A stretch of 64,000 nucleotides of DNA from an uncultured Spirochaeta sp. (GCA_913030605.1 CAJWEZ010000006.1:30639-94638), one strand, 5' to 3'; positions 24,931-34,548 are shown, counted from the stretch's first letter. The notes: generated by a model from the letters alone, not told the origin. Numbers and translations are program-made.

Positions 24931-26205
24931 TCAGCTCCCCGCGGGTGCCGTGAACTCCCGCAGCGCCTGCTCCACCGCGATATCGCCGCCCAGAACGCGG
25001 AGCAGGTACCGCCGGCCGAAACGGCGGTAGAACGAGGTTTGCGCTGCGGGGTCCGGCAGCTGCCGTGCGGCGCCGGCAACCGGCCCGTAGAACCGTGCGT
25101 GCCACAGCTCAGTGAGCTCCTGGATGTGGGGAGCCCGTCCCAGCTCCGGTTTGAGTCCCAGTGCGAAATCGTGGACCAGCTGGCGGTGGAGAAAGCGGTA
25201 GAAGCCGCTCTGTTTGGGCAGTGGGCGGAACCCGGGGACGATCTCTTCCGCGCGACTGACCGCCATGAACCGGCGGTACTCGTCCTCGGGGCTCGAACTG
25301 ATCGCCGCGACGGCGTTGCGCACCGCCTGGGGGACCGCCCGCAGCAGCTGACGCCGACGCTGGCGCGCGACAAACTCGCGGTACACCTCGCCGAACCATT
25401 GACCGTCGGGGTTTTCGTGGCTGTTCCAGAGCCGGAGCATCTCCACAAACACGTCCGTCTCGCTCATTCCCGGAAACAGGTACGTGTCGTGGTTGGCCCG
25501 AATAAAGTCGATCGCGTGTCGATAGAGGTTGTTGTACCAGGTGAGCACCTGCTCGGCACGGTCCTCCGGGTGCCTGCCGAAGCGGCGGACGAACCACGCG
25601 TAGTTCAGTTCCCGAATCTCGCGTTCCAGAAACTCCCACGTCCGGGGGCACGCAACCACGAACTCCCGGTCGTCGAGGATATCGAACACGCCGGTCGCCC
25701 GGTGGAACTGCGCCTTGCCCCGCAGGAGGCGCAGCCCGTTGCGGTCCAGGTCTTTTGGAAGCGAAAACGGCATCTCGTAGCGCGTCACCTCCGCGTTGAT
25801 GAACGTTCGATCCAGCGCCCGGGCCACCGATACGCGGTGGTTTCCATCCCGCACAAAGAACACTCCACCGGCTTCGATCACCACGATCGGCTCGTTGAAC
25901 TCCGTATGCGACATAAGGCGGTGCAGTGCCGTCCAGCGGGCGGACAGCGAACGTTTGCGCGGGTGGAACGCGCGCGAGTAGTCGTCGCCGCGATTTTCCG
26001 TGCCCACGACGCGGTCCACCGGGATGTCGTGGAGGCCGCGGTACGCTTCACCACGCCGGGGAACCACCGCGAGGAGATCGCTCAGACGGAGGACACGGTT
26101 GTCCCGCCGGCGGAGGCGCGCGAACAGGTTGGTATCGCGCCGCCCGCGACGCAGCGCGCGGTGAAACGCGTGCTCCGCATCCCGACGGTGAAAGGTGTCG
26201 ATCAT
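24931..26205 (-). CDS. ParB/Srx-fold protein of unknown function
   Basis: A 424-residue protein. Residues about 58-145 carry a ParB/sulfiredoxin-like core with VRDGNHRVSVARAL (compare the ParB box GNHR). The remainder is rich in Arg, Trp and Tyr and has no domain I can name. There is no helix-turn-helix of the ParB type and no ParA partner, so chromosome partitioning is unlikely. The start codon lies 3 bp after the MFS gene stop, so the two are co-transcribed. ParB/Srx folds can bind CTP or hydrolyse ATP. Confidence 0.65.
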   Translation of the reverse strand: MIDTFHRRDAEHAFHRALRRGRRDTNLFARLRRRDNRVLRLSDLLAVVPRRGEAYRGLHDIPVDRVVGTENRGDDYSRAFHPRKRSLSARWTALHRLMSHTEFNEPIVVIEAGGVFFVRDGNHRVSVARALDRTFINAEVTRYEMPFSLPKDLDRNGLRLLRGKAQFHRATGVFDILDDREFVVACPRTWEFLEREIRELNYAWFVRRFGRHPEDRAEQVLTWYNNLYRHAIDFIRANHDTYLFPGMSETDVFVEMLRLWNSHENPDGQWFGEVYREFVARQRRRQLLRAVPQAVRNAVAAISSSPEDEYRRFMAVSRAEEIVPGFRPLPKQSGFYRFLHRQLVHDFALGLKPELGRAPHIQELTELWHARFYGPVAGAARQLPDPAAQTSFYRRFGRRYLLRVLGGDIAVEQALREFTAPAGS

Positions 26206-26208
26206 CTC

Positions 26209-27336
26209 CTACGCCGGACGCCCGGAACTCCTGCTCAGAAAGAATACCGCCAGCAGCAGAGGCGCCGCCATAAGCAGGATGAAGTGTCCCGGCAACACCT
26301 CGGAGATCAACCCGGCGAGGTACGGAAACACCGCCGCGCCCAGTCCGCCGGCGGCAACGATGATCGTGGTTCCGGTTTCGTGCCCCGTCTCGCCGCTGGT
26401 CGCAACGATCAGTGGCCAGATTCCGGCACAGGCGAGCGACGAAAGCGCCACCGCCAGCCAGAGGAGCGGCTCGGTGGTGACAACCACCAGCATCACGGCG
26501 GCGGCAACACCCAGGATCGCCGACACCCGCAACAGCCGCTCGGCGGTATGGCGGCGCGTCAACGAGGCGATCACGAGGCGACCGCCGAGCATGCCGATCC
26601 AGAAGAGCGTCGGCGCGAGTCGCGCCCGGGAGGCGGGAATTCCGTGGTACAGCTCCATCACCGTGGGGGCCCACCCGAAGATCGTGACCTCGGCGCCGAC
26701 GTAGCAGGCGATGGCGATCGAGACCTTCACGAGTGGTTTCCAGCGAAACGTTCCCGCTTCGGTATGGGCAAACTGGAAGCGACGGGCTCGCATGGTAACG
26801 CCGATGAGCGCGCCGACCACACCGACGCCGCCCAGAATCAGGAACAGGCTGCGCCAGCTCGCGGCGACGGCGGATCCCATGGCGAGGTACACGGGGGTCA
26901 GGAGCGCACCGACCGCAAAAAACGCCTGGGTCAGCGAGATGAGGCGCCCGGCCTCCGATTCGTCCTTCGTGGTCATGACCATCAGCGTGGCCGTGTGCGC
27001 CTCAACCACGCCGCCGGCGCCTCCGGCAAAAACGAGTGCAACCGCCAGGAAGAGAAACCCGGAACTCGCGCCGGCCAGAAAGAGCGCCACCGCGTACAAC
27101 CACGCCGCAAACACCACGAGCCGCAGTCGCGCCGGGAGGCCGTGGACCGCCAGCGACACCAGGATGAGTCCGAGAAATCCCGAGAAGTGCAGCGTGTACA
27201 GGATCCCCGCGCGGCTCGGTGCAATGGCGAACTCGGAGGCGATATCCAGCAGCGAGGCGCTCAGGCCGGTCATCACGCTGGCGAGGATCAGCATCCCCAC
27301 AGCGGTGAACCCGGCGAGTTTGAAACGTTCGTTCAT
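26209..27336 (-). CDS. Major facilitator superfamily transporter
   Basis: A 375-residue transporter with 11-12 hydrophobic helices and family-like loop GDES..AGRLISLTQ after TM4. Two six-helix halves are visible, the second starting near FRWKPLVKVSIAIACY. It most resembles sugar/acid-type MFS members without a clear substrate motif. It is co-transcribed with the ParB-fold gene that follows 3 bp downstream. Confidence 0.82.
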   Translation of the reverse strand: MNERFKLAGFTAVGMLILASVMTGLSASLLDIASEFAIAPSRAGILYTLHFSGFLGLILVSLAVHGLPARLRLVVFAAWLYAVALFLAGASSGFLFLAVALVFAGGAGGVVEAHTATLMVMTTKDESEAGRLISLTQAFFAVGALLTPVYLAMGSAVAASWRSLFLILGGVGVVGALIGVTMRARRFQFAHTEAGTFRWKPLVKVSIAIACYVGAEVTIFGWAPTVMELYHGIPASRARLAPTLFWIGMLGGRLVIASLTRRHTAERLLRVSAILGVAAAVMLVVVTTEPLLWLAVALSSLACAGIWPLIVATSGETGHETGTTIIVAAGGLGAAVFPYLAGLISEVLPGHFILLMAAPLLLAVFFLSRSSGRPA

Positions 27337-27395
27337 AGGTGATGCGAGTATAGCGGCGTTTCGCCGCCGACGAAAACAACCGCGGGGCGGGTGCG

Positions 27396-30035
27396 CTACG
27401 CGCCGTCGTGGGGGATGTGCACCGACACGGTGGTTCCCCCGTTGCTTGTGATCTGCAGAGTGGCCGAAATCTGGTCGGCGAGCACCCGCACGAGACTGAG
27501 CCCCAGCGTCGGCGAGCGGTCGTCGTGAACGTCGGGCATCCCGACCCCGTTGTCACTGACAACGAGGGCGATGGCGGAGTCCATGTCTCGGAGCGTGATG
27601 TCAATTGTCGCCGACGGGTGGTCGCGGAACGCGTGCTTGTACGCGTTCGTTACCAGTTCGTTTATGATGATTCCGCACGGAACGGCGTAGTCGATGCCGA
27701 TCGAAACCGGCTCCAGCTCGCAGCGATACCGGATCGTCCGGTCGCCGTCCATGCCTTTCGCCAACTGGTCGGTCAGCTGCCGGATGTACCGATCCAGCTC
27801 GACACGCGCCAGATCCTCGGATCGGTACAGCGACTCGTGGACCAGCGCCATCGAGTAGATGCGGTTGCGACTCTGCTGCAGGGCGCTCCGGGCGTCGGCG
27901 AGGCTGTCGATCCGATCCTCCTGAAGGCGCAACAGGCTCACCACGACGTTCAGGTTGTTCTTGACGCGGTGGTGGATCTCCTTGAGGAGCGTCTCTTTTT
28001 CCACCAGGGAATGGGCCAGGGAACGGTTGGAGTCTTCCAGTTGCCGTCGATAGCGTTCGCGGTCGCTGATGTCCCGGGCAACCCCCTGGAGACCGACCGG
28101 GTTCCCGCGGTCGTCGTGGAGAAACCGTCCGGTGATTTCCACGGAAACCGATTTTCCGTCCGGCAGGTTGAGAACGGACGTCAGCTCGAAACCTCGTTCC
28201 CCCGATCGGGTGACGACCGTGGCGTCCACGCTCCGGACCAGTTCCCGGAAGGTGTCCCGATCGAGGTGGGATCGCAGCCGCGTGCCGATCCAGGCCTCCG
28301 GTTCCGTGCCGGTCAGGACGCGGATCGCCGGGTTCACATACAGAAAGCGAAGATCCGGTGAGAGCAGCCAGATGACATCCGCGGTATTCTCCGAGAGCAG
28401 TCGGTAGAGGCGTTCGCTCTCATTGAGCGCCGCGGTGCGCCGGGTGACCTCCCGGCGGAGCGAGCGGTTCCAGAGCATCGTTCCCAGCAGAAGCGCCAGC
28501 AACGGTAGGATGATCAGCAGGACGACGCGTGCGATCTCCCGGAATCCCACCGTCGGCGCCTGGTAGACGCCCAGCCATTTCTCGTAGATCCGCCGGTATT
28601 CCCCGGATTCCCTGATAATGGCGAGACCGTCAACGAAGGACGACAGGAGTCGCTCATCCCCGTGTCTTACCGCGAATCCGTAGTCGTAGGACACCAGGCC
28701 GCGGCGTCCCACGGTGAGACTGCGCCATCCGTTCTGCTCGATCAGGTACATCGCCGCGGGACGGCTTCCGAGGGCGTAGTCCACCTCGCCGAGGACCACC
28801 AGGTTCAGCGCATCCTCCAGCGAGGGCGTGACGACCAGCGAGTCGGTCAGGTCGTTCTCGATCGCGTACTCGTGCATGATGTCGCCGGACTGGACGGCGA
28901 TCGTGCCGCCGCGGAGCGCCTCGGGAGAGCCGGGCACGCTCTCGGCAACCGGAGTTCTGGCGATCGCCACGAAGTGCTGAACGATGTTCGCGGGGCCGAA
29001 ATCGAACGATTCGTCCCGGTACACGGAGTAGGTCAGGCCCTGCAGCACGTCGATCTCGCCAGCCTCGAACATCGAAAGGATCTCGGACCACGGCCCGAGC
29101 CGGATCTCCACATCCAGACCGAGCTCCCGGGCAACCGCGCGGGTGATATCCACGTTGAATCCGGCGGGGTGATTGTGCTCGTCGATGTACTCGAGGGGAG
29201 GATAGGCCTCATCGCCGCCGACGATGATCCGGCGGGACGGAAGATCGGCGGCGGAAAACCACCGGGTTTGCAGAAGACGCAGCGTTCCGTTGGCGACGAC
29301 GAGGGAGAGCCCCTCGTTCAGGAGGGCCAGGAGCTCCTTGTCGCCCTCGGTGACGGCGAAACAGAAGTCCTGGCGGAACGCCTCCACGCGTTCATTGAGC
29401 ACCCGGAGTCCGGGGAACGCGCCGTCCTCCAGAAGCCGGAGCGCCACGAGGCGCTGCATCACCACCGCGTCACTCTCGCCCATCTCCACGCGGGCGAGGG
29501 CATCGACGAAGGTCGGAACCGTGTCCAGTTCCTCTTCGAACCCGTTGCGTCGCAGGAACTCCTCTGCGTTGTCGCCCTCCATCACGGCGATCCGGCGCCC
29601 CCGGAGATCCTCGATCGTCCGGATATCGTCGTCGTCGGACCGTACGACGATTCCGCCGAACAGGGAGAGGTACGGGACCGTGAAGTCGAAGACCTCCTCC
29701 CGTTCCGGCGTCCGTCCCACCAGTGGCAGGGCGTCGATTCGCCCCTGGGCCAGATCCTCGCGAATCTCCGCCCACACCCCTGTCTGCACGGTGAGTTCGA
29801 GATCCATGGCATCGGCGACCGCCTTCATGAGTTCCACCGAAAACCCGGCGGCGTTTCCTCGGCGATCGACAAAGGAGTAGGGCGGGTAGTCGGGTTCCGC
29901 GGCGATCGTGATCTCGGTGATCGGCTCCTGACCCATCGCCGGCCCGGACGGAATCGCGAGAAGCAGTACGAGCGCCATCAGACGAGGAATGCCGGACCTG
30001 TCGTGCGGACCCAACCGCCGTGTGGAGATCGTCAA
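27396..30035 (-). CDS. Sensor histidine kinase with two periplasmic solute-binding domains
   Basis: An 879-residue membrane sensor. After a signal/anchor segment come two tandem SBP_bac_3 domains (about 40-262, starting TIAAEPDYPPYSFVD, and about 272-495, starting IIVGGDEAYPPLEYID), a transmembrane helix (about 505-525), a PAS domain (about 545-660) and a HisKA_2 kinase whose phospho-accepting His is in EIHHRVKNNLNVVV, followed by an ATPase domain (INELVTNAYKHAF, SDNGVGMPD). The build resembles BvgS-like amino-acid sensing receptors but with a HisKA_2 core. No response regulator is adjacent. Divergent from the betaine methyltransferase gene. Confidence 0.92.
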   Translation of the reverse strand: MTISTRRLGPHDRSGIPRLMALVLLLAIPSGPAMGQEPITEITIAAEPDYPPYSFVDRRGNAAGFSVELMKAVADAMDLELTVQTGVWAEIREDLAQGRIDALPLVGRTPEREEVFDFTVPYLSLFGGIVVRSDDDDIRTIEDLRGRRIAVMEGDNAEEFLRRNGFEEELDTVPTFVDALARVEMGESDAVVMQRLVALRLLEDGAFPGLRVLNERVEAFRQDFCFAVTEGDKELLALLNEGLSLVVANGTLRLLQTRWFSAADLPSRRIIVGGDEAYPPLEYIDEHNHPAGFNVDITRAVARELGLDVEIRLGPWSEILSMFEAGEIDVLQGLTYSVYRDESFDFGPANIVQHFVAIARTPVAESVPGSPEALRGGTIAVQSGDIMHEYAIENDLTDSLVVTPSLEDALNLVVLGEVDYALGSRPAAMYLIEQNGWRSLTVGRRGLVSYDYGFAVRHGDERLLSSFVDGLAIIRESGEYRRIYEKWLGVYQAPTVGFREIARVVLLIILPLLALLLGTMLWNRSLRREVTRRTAALNESERLYRLLSENTADVIWLLSPDLRFLYVNPAIRVLTGTEPEAWIGTRLRSHLDRDTFRELVRSVDATVVTRSGERGFELTSVLNLPDGKSVSVEITGRFLHDDRGNPVGLQGVARDISDRERYRRQLEDSNRSLAHSLVEKETLLKEIHHRVKNNLNVVVSLLRLQEDRIDSLADARSALQQSRNRIYSMALVHESLYRSEDLARVELDRYIRQLTDQLAKGMDGDRTIRYRCELEPVSIGIDYAVPCGIIINELVTNAYKHAFRDHPSATIDITLRDMDSAIALVVSDNGVGMPDVHDDRSPTLGLSLVRVLADQISATLQITSNGGTTVSVHIPHDGA

Positions 30036-30104
30036 GAGGCGTAACCCATACGCCCAAGTGTATGCAGTTTCCTGTCCCGATCAAGGGGTCGCCCATGCCG
30101 CCGG

Positions 30105-30133
30105 TTGAACCTCCCGCTCAGGCCCGCTAGGCT
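30105..30133 (+). promoter_or_regulatory. Promoter leaving an 8-nt leader
   Basis: TTGAAC (30105-30110), 17-bp spacer, TAGGCT (30128-30133). The ATG of the methyltransferase follows after 8 nt with no Shine-Dalgarno, so the mRNA is probably leaderless. Confidence 0.6.
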
Positions 30134-30141
30134 GAATACCC

Positions 30142-30969
30142 ATGACACAATCGGATGGAGTACAAAAGGCACGCGATTACTACAACAGCAGGGGAGCCGA
30201 GGGCTTCTACTCGACCTTCTGGGGCGGAGAGGACATCCACCTCGGCATCTACACCACGGAATCGGAGTCGATTCGCGAGGCGAGTCGTCGTACGGTCGTT
30301 CGCATGGCCGACCGGCTGGACCTGGGACCCACGACGCGTGTTCTGGATGTCGGCGCCGGGTACGGCGGGTCCATGCGCTACCTGAGCAAAACGTTCGGAT
30401 GCAACACGGTGTGTCTGAATCTCAGCGAGGTTCAGAACCGGCGAAACCGCGCGATGAACGAGGCGCAGGACCTGAGCTCACTCGTGTCGGTGGTTGATGG
30501 AAACTTCGAGGAACTCCCGTTCGACAACGCCAGTTTCGACGTCGTCTGGTCGCAGGATGCGCTGCTCCACAGTGGGCGCCGGGAGCGCGTTGTCTCGGAG
30601 GTCGCCCGCGTGCTCAAACCGGGCGGGACGTTCACGTTCACCGACCCGATGCAGGCGGACCACGCGGACCCCGCGCTCCTCGAACCGGTGCTGCAGCGCA
30701 TCGACCTGGACTCCCTCGCCTCGCCGGGGTTCTATCGGCGCGTCGCTGAGGAGGCCGGACTCAGCCTTCTCGGCTTCGAGGACCTCTCCGAGCAGCTCCC
30801 CCGCCACTACGCCCGCGTGCTGGAGGTTCTTGAGGCGGACGAGGAGGAGGGCCGGCGTCTCTCCGGTGACGAGTACGTGGACAGCATGAAAACCGGCCTG
30901 CGGCACTGGATCGCGGCGGGGGAGGCGGGAAGCCTCGTCTGGGGCGTATTCCGGTTTGGCAGGCCGTAG
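30142..30969 (+). CDS. Sarcosine/dimethylglycine N-methyltransferase-like enzyme
   Basis: A 275-residue SAM methyltransferase. The N terminus, ARDYYNSRGAEGFY followed by FWGGEDIHLGIY, is the signature of sarcosine/dimethylglycine methyltransferase (SDMT), which makes glycine betaine from sarcosine in halophiles. Motif I is VLDVGAGYGGSMRYL, and WSQDALLHSGRRERVV fits the family. Betaine uptake genes lie 0.7-4 kb away, which supports an osmoprotectant role. The partner glycine/sarcosine methyltransferase is not in the window, so the full pathway may be split or sarcosine may come from outside. Confidence 0.85.
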   Translation: MTQSDGVQKARDYYNSRGAEGFYSTFWGGEDIHLGIYTTESESIREASRRTVVRMADRLDLGPTTRVLDVGAGYGGSMRYLSKTFGCNTVCLNLSEVQNRRNRAMNEAQDLSSLVSVVDGNFEELPFDNASFDVVWSQDALLHSGRRERVVSEVARVLKPGGTFTFTDPMQADHADPALLEPVLQRIDLDSLASPGFYRRVAEEAGLSLLGFEDLSEQLPRHYARVLEVLEADEEEGRRLSGDEYVDSMKTGLRHWIAAGEAGSLVWGVFRFGRP

Positions 30970-30982
30970 CGGCGGCGGGGAC

Positions 30983-31660
30983 TTATAGGACTGTGACACC
31001 CTCGGCTTCCAGGAGTGCCGCTCCGTATTCGATCGATGTAGCGTAGGACAGGGTAGCGTCCGCCTCGGCGCCTCGGTGATGCTCCTCACGCCAGAACTCA
31101 ACAGGATCAAACCTGCCGCGGATGATACCGACCGCGCGCCCGTCCTGCGGACTGACCAGTGGGCCGCCGATGTCCCCGTCGCGGGCAAACGCGTCAAAGA
31201 GGAGCAGCCTGCTTCCGTCGGGCGCCTCGATCTTCGCTGAGAGCGTGGCGAGTCGGCTCACCAGACTGTGGAGCTTGTGGTGACCAAACGAAAATCCGAG
31301 CGCGATGAGCGTCGAGCCGGGCCCGACGGTTTCGGCATTGCCGACAATATGCGCCGGAACGGTCACCTTGAGGTCCGGTACGATCTTGAGCAGCGCGATA
31401 CCCTGCTCCGGGTCGGTGCGAACCACGCGGACCGGAATGGGCGAAACCTCCTCCCGTGTAGCGGGATGAAATCCGGTGTCCACCTGGGTGGGCACCGCAA
31501 CGAGGTCCTGTTCTTCATCGGTACAGGCGGAGGACGTCAGGAGATAGCCGTCGCCGTGTACGACAAATGCCGTTCCGCAGTAGTGCGCTTCATCCTCCTC
31601 GCCCGGTCGCATGAGCATCATGCAGCTTCCGGCGAAGTGTTGGTATACAGCCTGCAGCAT
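30983..31660 (-). CDS. Trypsin-fold pseudoprotease in the betaine uptake operon
   Basis: A 225-residue chymotrypsin-like fold without a signal peptide. The landmarks of HtrA-type peptidases are recognisable (GTAFVVHGDGYLLTSS, TDPEQGIALLKI, DGDIGGPLVS), but all three catalytic residues are changed: the His position is Ala (SSAC), the Asp position is Gly (EQGIALL) and the Ser position is Ile (GDIGG instead of GNSGG). It is predicted to be inactive and may act as a binding or scaffold protein. It starts 16 bp after the betaine-binding lipoprotein gene, so it is probably in that operon. Confidence 0.72.
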   Translation of the reverse strand: MLQAVYQHFAGSCMMLMRPGEEDEAHYCGTAFVVHGDGYLLTSSACTDEEQDLVAVPTQVDTGFHPATREEVSPIPVRVVRTDPEQGIALLKIVPDLKVTVPAHIVGNAETVGPGSTLIALGFSFGHHKLHSLVSRLATLSAKIEAPDGSRLLLFDAFARDGDIGGPLVSPQDGRAVGIIRGRFDPVEFWREEHHRGAEADATLSYATSIEYGAALLEAEGVTVL

Positions 31661-31676
31661 ACAGTCCCCCCCGTTC

Positions 31677-32660
31677 CTATTGCGTCTGTGAGTTCAGCCA
31701 GGTGTCCACCTGGTCGGGATGCGTGTCGATCCACCGAAGCGCCTTGCCGTAGGGATCGGTGCCGTTGTCGCGGTGGATCCAGAGCGCAACGCGTCCGATG
31801 TCCTCCATGGTCCAGTTGAACGCATCGAGGAATGCCGCCGCATCCGGGTGGCGTTCACGCAGGTCGGTCGTCGCGATCGTATGCACGGCCTCGGACGAAC
31901 CGTAGACGTTTTCCGGATCGTCGAGGAAGCGCAGATCCCACTGACCGAACGCCCAGTGCGGTGTCCATCCGGTGACGACAACCCAGCTCTGCGTCTGAAT
32001 GGCACGCTCCAGGGCAGCGACCATGTCCTCCTCGCTGCCGGCGACCAGTCGGAACGAATCCTCCAGGCCGTACTCCAGCAGCGCTTCGCGGGTCCGTCGC
32101 ATGACCCCCGCGTCCGGTTCGATGCCGATGATTCTGCCGTCAAAACGGGATGCGTAGTCGGATAGGTCGGGAATCGAATCGACAGAGATATAGGGCTGAG
32201 TCCGCTCTCCGGTGTCATCCGTCTGCCGGCCGACCGAGACGTCGGGTACGACCAGGCCGGTTCGCACGTTTTCCAGATTCGGTCCGTAGTCGACGATGGA
32301 ATCGCCGTAACGCGCCCGGTATCCGGCGTGCGTCTGTGGGAGCCACGCAGACACGCTGGCGTCGGCATCCCCCTCGGCCACGGCGCGCCACATTTCCTCT
32401 GCCGATACGACGTCAACCCGCACGCGGTAGCCAAGGCGTCTCTCGAGAACGGCTTTGATCACATTGGCGCTCGCCCGGGCGCTTGACCAGTCTGCGGAGG
32501 CCAGTGTGATCGTTCCGGCCGGGGCCTGCTGTGCTCCCGGTGCTCCTTCGCCTTCGGCGGACGTGTCGCGGGTCCCGCCACACCCGGCCACCAGCGCCAC
32601 GATCGCTGCAGCCACCACGCTACGGGCGAGGCGCGCGGACAACGGCGTTCGCGTTCTCAT
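31677..32660 (-). CDS. Glycine betaine/choline-binding lipoprotein (OpuAC/ProX-like)
   Basis: A 327-residue predicted lipoprotein (signal SVVAAAIVALVAGCGG). It has the OpuAC domain: WLPQTHAGYRARYGDSIVDY and GWTPHWAFGQWDLRFLDDP hold the Trp residues that cage the quaternary amine. Its ATG overlaps the stop of the BCCT gene by 4 bp, so it is translationally coupled. An extracytoplasmic binding protein next to a BCCT carrier rather than an ABC transporter is unusual; no OpuAA/OpuAB genes are in the window. Confidence 0.88.
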   Translation of the reverse strand: MRTRTPLSARLARSVVAAAIVALVAGCGGTRDTSAEGEGAPGAQQAPAGTITLASADWSSARASANVIKAVLERRLGYRVRVDVVSAEEMWRAVAEGDADASVSAWLPQTHAGYRARYGDSIVDYGPNLENVRTGLVVPDVSVGRQTDDTGERTQPYISVDSIPDLSDYASRFDGRIIGIEPDAGVMRRTREALLEYGLEDSFRLVAGSEEDMVAALERAIQTQSWVVVTGWTPHWAFGQWDLRFLDDPENVYGSSEAVHTIATTDLRERHPDAAAFLDAFNWTMEDIGRVALWIHRDNGTDPYGKALRWIDTHPDQVDTWLNSQTQ

Positions 32661-34366
32661 GACGTGCCTCCCTTCTCTTTCCTGGTGCGTCCGGTGCGTC
32701 GCCCCCGTTGGGCAAACAGCGCGATCCGCTTGCCGAACGTCGGTGGCGTCGGAGAGCTCACCGTGGTTCGCAGCGTCGTGCCGTGCTCGTACGGCGGCAG
32801 GGAGAACCCCTGGGGCGACGTGTACTGGGAGAGCCCCTTCCACAGGCTGTAGCACATGAACAGCAGAACGATCGCAAACGGCAGGCCGGTGGTGATTGCC
32901 GCCGTCTGAAGCGCCACCAGTCCGCCTCCGAGGAGCAGGGTCGCAGCCACGACCCCCTCGAGAATCGCCCAGAAGAGGCGCTGCAGCACCGGCGGATCCG
33001 GGTCACCTCCGGCGGTGATGATGTCGATGACCATCGAACCGGAGTCCGACGAGGTCACAAAGAACGTGATGATGACGAGGACCGTCAGCACCGACGTAAC
33101 CGCGTTCAATGGAAAATTCTCCAGCAGCTTGAACAACGCGACGGGTATGTTCTCCTGGACCGCCTGCGCGATCCCTCCGCCACCGAGGAGTTCGATGTAG
33201 ATCGCTGAGTTTCCGAAGATCGTCAGCCAGAGGAACGTGATCAGTGACGGGACAAACAGAACCCCGAGGACGAACTGCCGCAGCGTGCGACCGTACGATA
33301 CGCGGGCGATAAACATTCCGACAAACGGTGACCAGGCGATCCACCACCCCCAGTAGAAAACCGTCCACCCGTTTTGCCACGAGGTGTTCTCGTACGTTTC
33401 GTTCCAGGTAGCGAGTTGCGGGAGGTTCTGCAGGTAGAAGCCGATGTTTTCTCCGAACGCGTTGAGCACGAACAGCGTCGGCCCGACGACAAGAACAAAC
33501 AGCATCAGCAACGCCGCCAGCCAGAGGTTGATCTCTGAGAGGCGGCGAATGCCGGCGTTGAGGCCGGCAACCACCGACCACGTCGCAAGGGCCGTGATCC
33601 CCGCAATGAGCAGCACCTGAATCAACGGCGTCTGGCCGATCCCCAGGAGATGATCGAGGCCGGCGTTTACCTGCTGCACGCCAAGGCCGAGGGACGTGGC
33701 AACGCCGAACAGTGTGGCGACAGTCGCCAGAATATCGACCAGGTTTCCGATCGGACCGTAGATCCTGTCGCCGAGGACCGGATAGAAGACCGATCTGATC
33801 GAAAGCGGAAGGCCTTTGTTGAAACAGAAGAAGGCGAGGGCCAGTCCCACGAGCGTATAGAGCGCCCACGGGTGAAATCCCCAGTGCAGAAATGTGAGGT
33901 CCATGGCGACGCGGGCCGCCTCCGGAGTGCCGGGTTCGGCGAGGGGCGATGCAACGAAGTGAAACATCGGTTCGGCCACGCCGTAGAACAGGAGCCCGAT
34001 GCCCATCCCCGCGCTGAACAGCATCGCGAACCAGCCGAGCGTTGAGAACTCGGGTTTTGCGTCCGGACCGCCGATTCGAACGTCACCGTAGCGGCTGATC
34101 ATGATCGCAAAGACGAACAGCAGAATCGTGTTCATCGTAAGAATCATGAACCAGCCGGCCATATTGGCGATGCCCGCCTGGAGCGCGTTGAACACATCCC
34201 CGATCTGATCCTGGAAAATGATCGTGACGATAACGGTGCCGACGATCACCAGCGCCGAGATGGGAAAGACATACGGATGGACATCCACTGCGAGCCAGCC
34301 GCGGGCATCTCCATCCGATGATTCCTCTGCCACGGCCGATGCGCCTGCCTGGTCTTTATCCGACAT
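32657..34366 (-). CDS. BCCT-family betaine/choline/carnitine transporter
   Basis: A 569-residue sodium- or proton-coupled transporter with 12 helices. The BCCT core is clear: GMGIGLLFYGVAEPM, GWTVFYWGWWIAWSPFVGMF (the Trp-rich signature), and SSDSGSMV in the unwound helix. A cytosolic N terminus of about 28 residues (SDKDQAGASAV) precedes TM1. The ATG at 34366 has a strong Shine-Dalgarno (GGGGGGTG). It is the first gene of a three-gene operon with the betaine-binding lipoprotein and the pseudoprotease. Confidence 0.93.
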   Translation of the reverse strand: MSDKDQAGASAVAEESSDGDARGWLAVDVHPYVFPISALVIVGTVIVTIIFQDQIGDVFNALQAGIANMAGWFMILTMNTILLFVFAIMISRYGDVRIGGPDAKPEFSTLGWFAMLFSAGMGIGLLFYGVAEPMFHFVASPLAEPGTPEAARVAMDLTFLHWGFHPWALYTLVGLALAFFCFNKGLPLSIRSVFYPVLGDRIYGPIGNLVDILATVATLFGVATSLGLGVQQVNAGLDHLLGIGQTPLIQVLLIAGITALATWSVVAGLNAGIRRLSEINLWLAALLMLFVLVVGPTLFVLNAFGENIGFYLQNLPQLATWNETYENTSWQNGWTVFYWGWWIAWSPFVGMFIARVSYGRTLRQFVLGVLFVPSLITFLWLTIFGNSAIYIELLGGGGIAQAVQENIPVALFKLLENFPLNAVTSVLTVLVIITFFVTSSDSGSMVIDIITAGGDPDPPVLQRLFWAILEGVVAATLLLGGGLVALQTAAITTGLPFAIVLLFMCYSLWKGLSQYTSPQGFSLPPYEHGTTLRTTVSSPTPPTFGKRIALFAQRGRRTGRTRKEKGGTS

Positions 34367-34548
34367 TACACCCCCCAAACTTCCAACCTCTACAGACAGC
34401 CGTGAGATGTCAAGTCGAACGGGGCCCGATCTCGCGGCCCGGAACACCGCCCTGCTTCCATCGGACGGTCCCCGTGTGCGACCATCCCGACATGTCGACA
34501 ACGGAGCGCCTTCCCGCCCGCAGTCCAGCGCCGGAGGTTGGATAGCCT

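Noticed and set aside
24931..26205. ParB-fold gene as a chromosome-partitioning protein
   Set aside because: No helix-turn-helix, no ParA neighbour and no parS-like palindromes; it is paired with an MFS carrier.
25039..27342. A 767-codon open frame on the plus strand opposite the ParB-fold and MFS genes
   Set aside because: Arg/Gly/His-rich low-complexity translation without motifs; the minus-strand genes explain the region.
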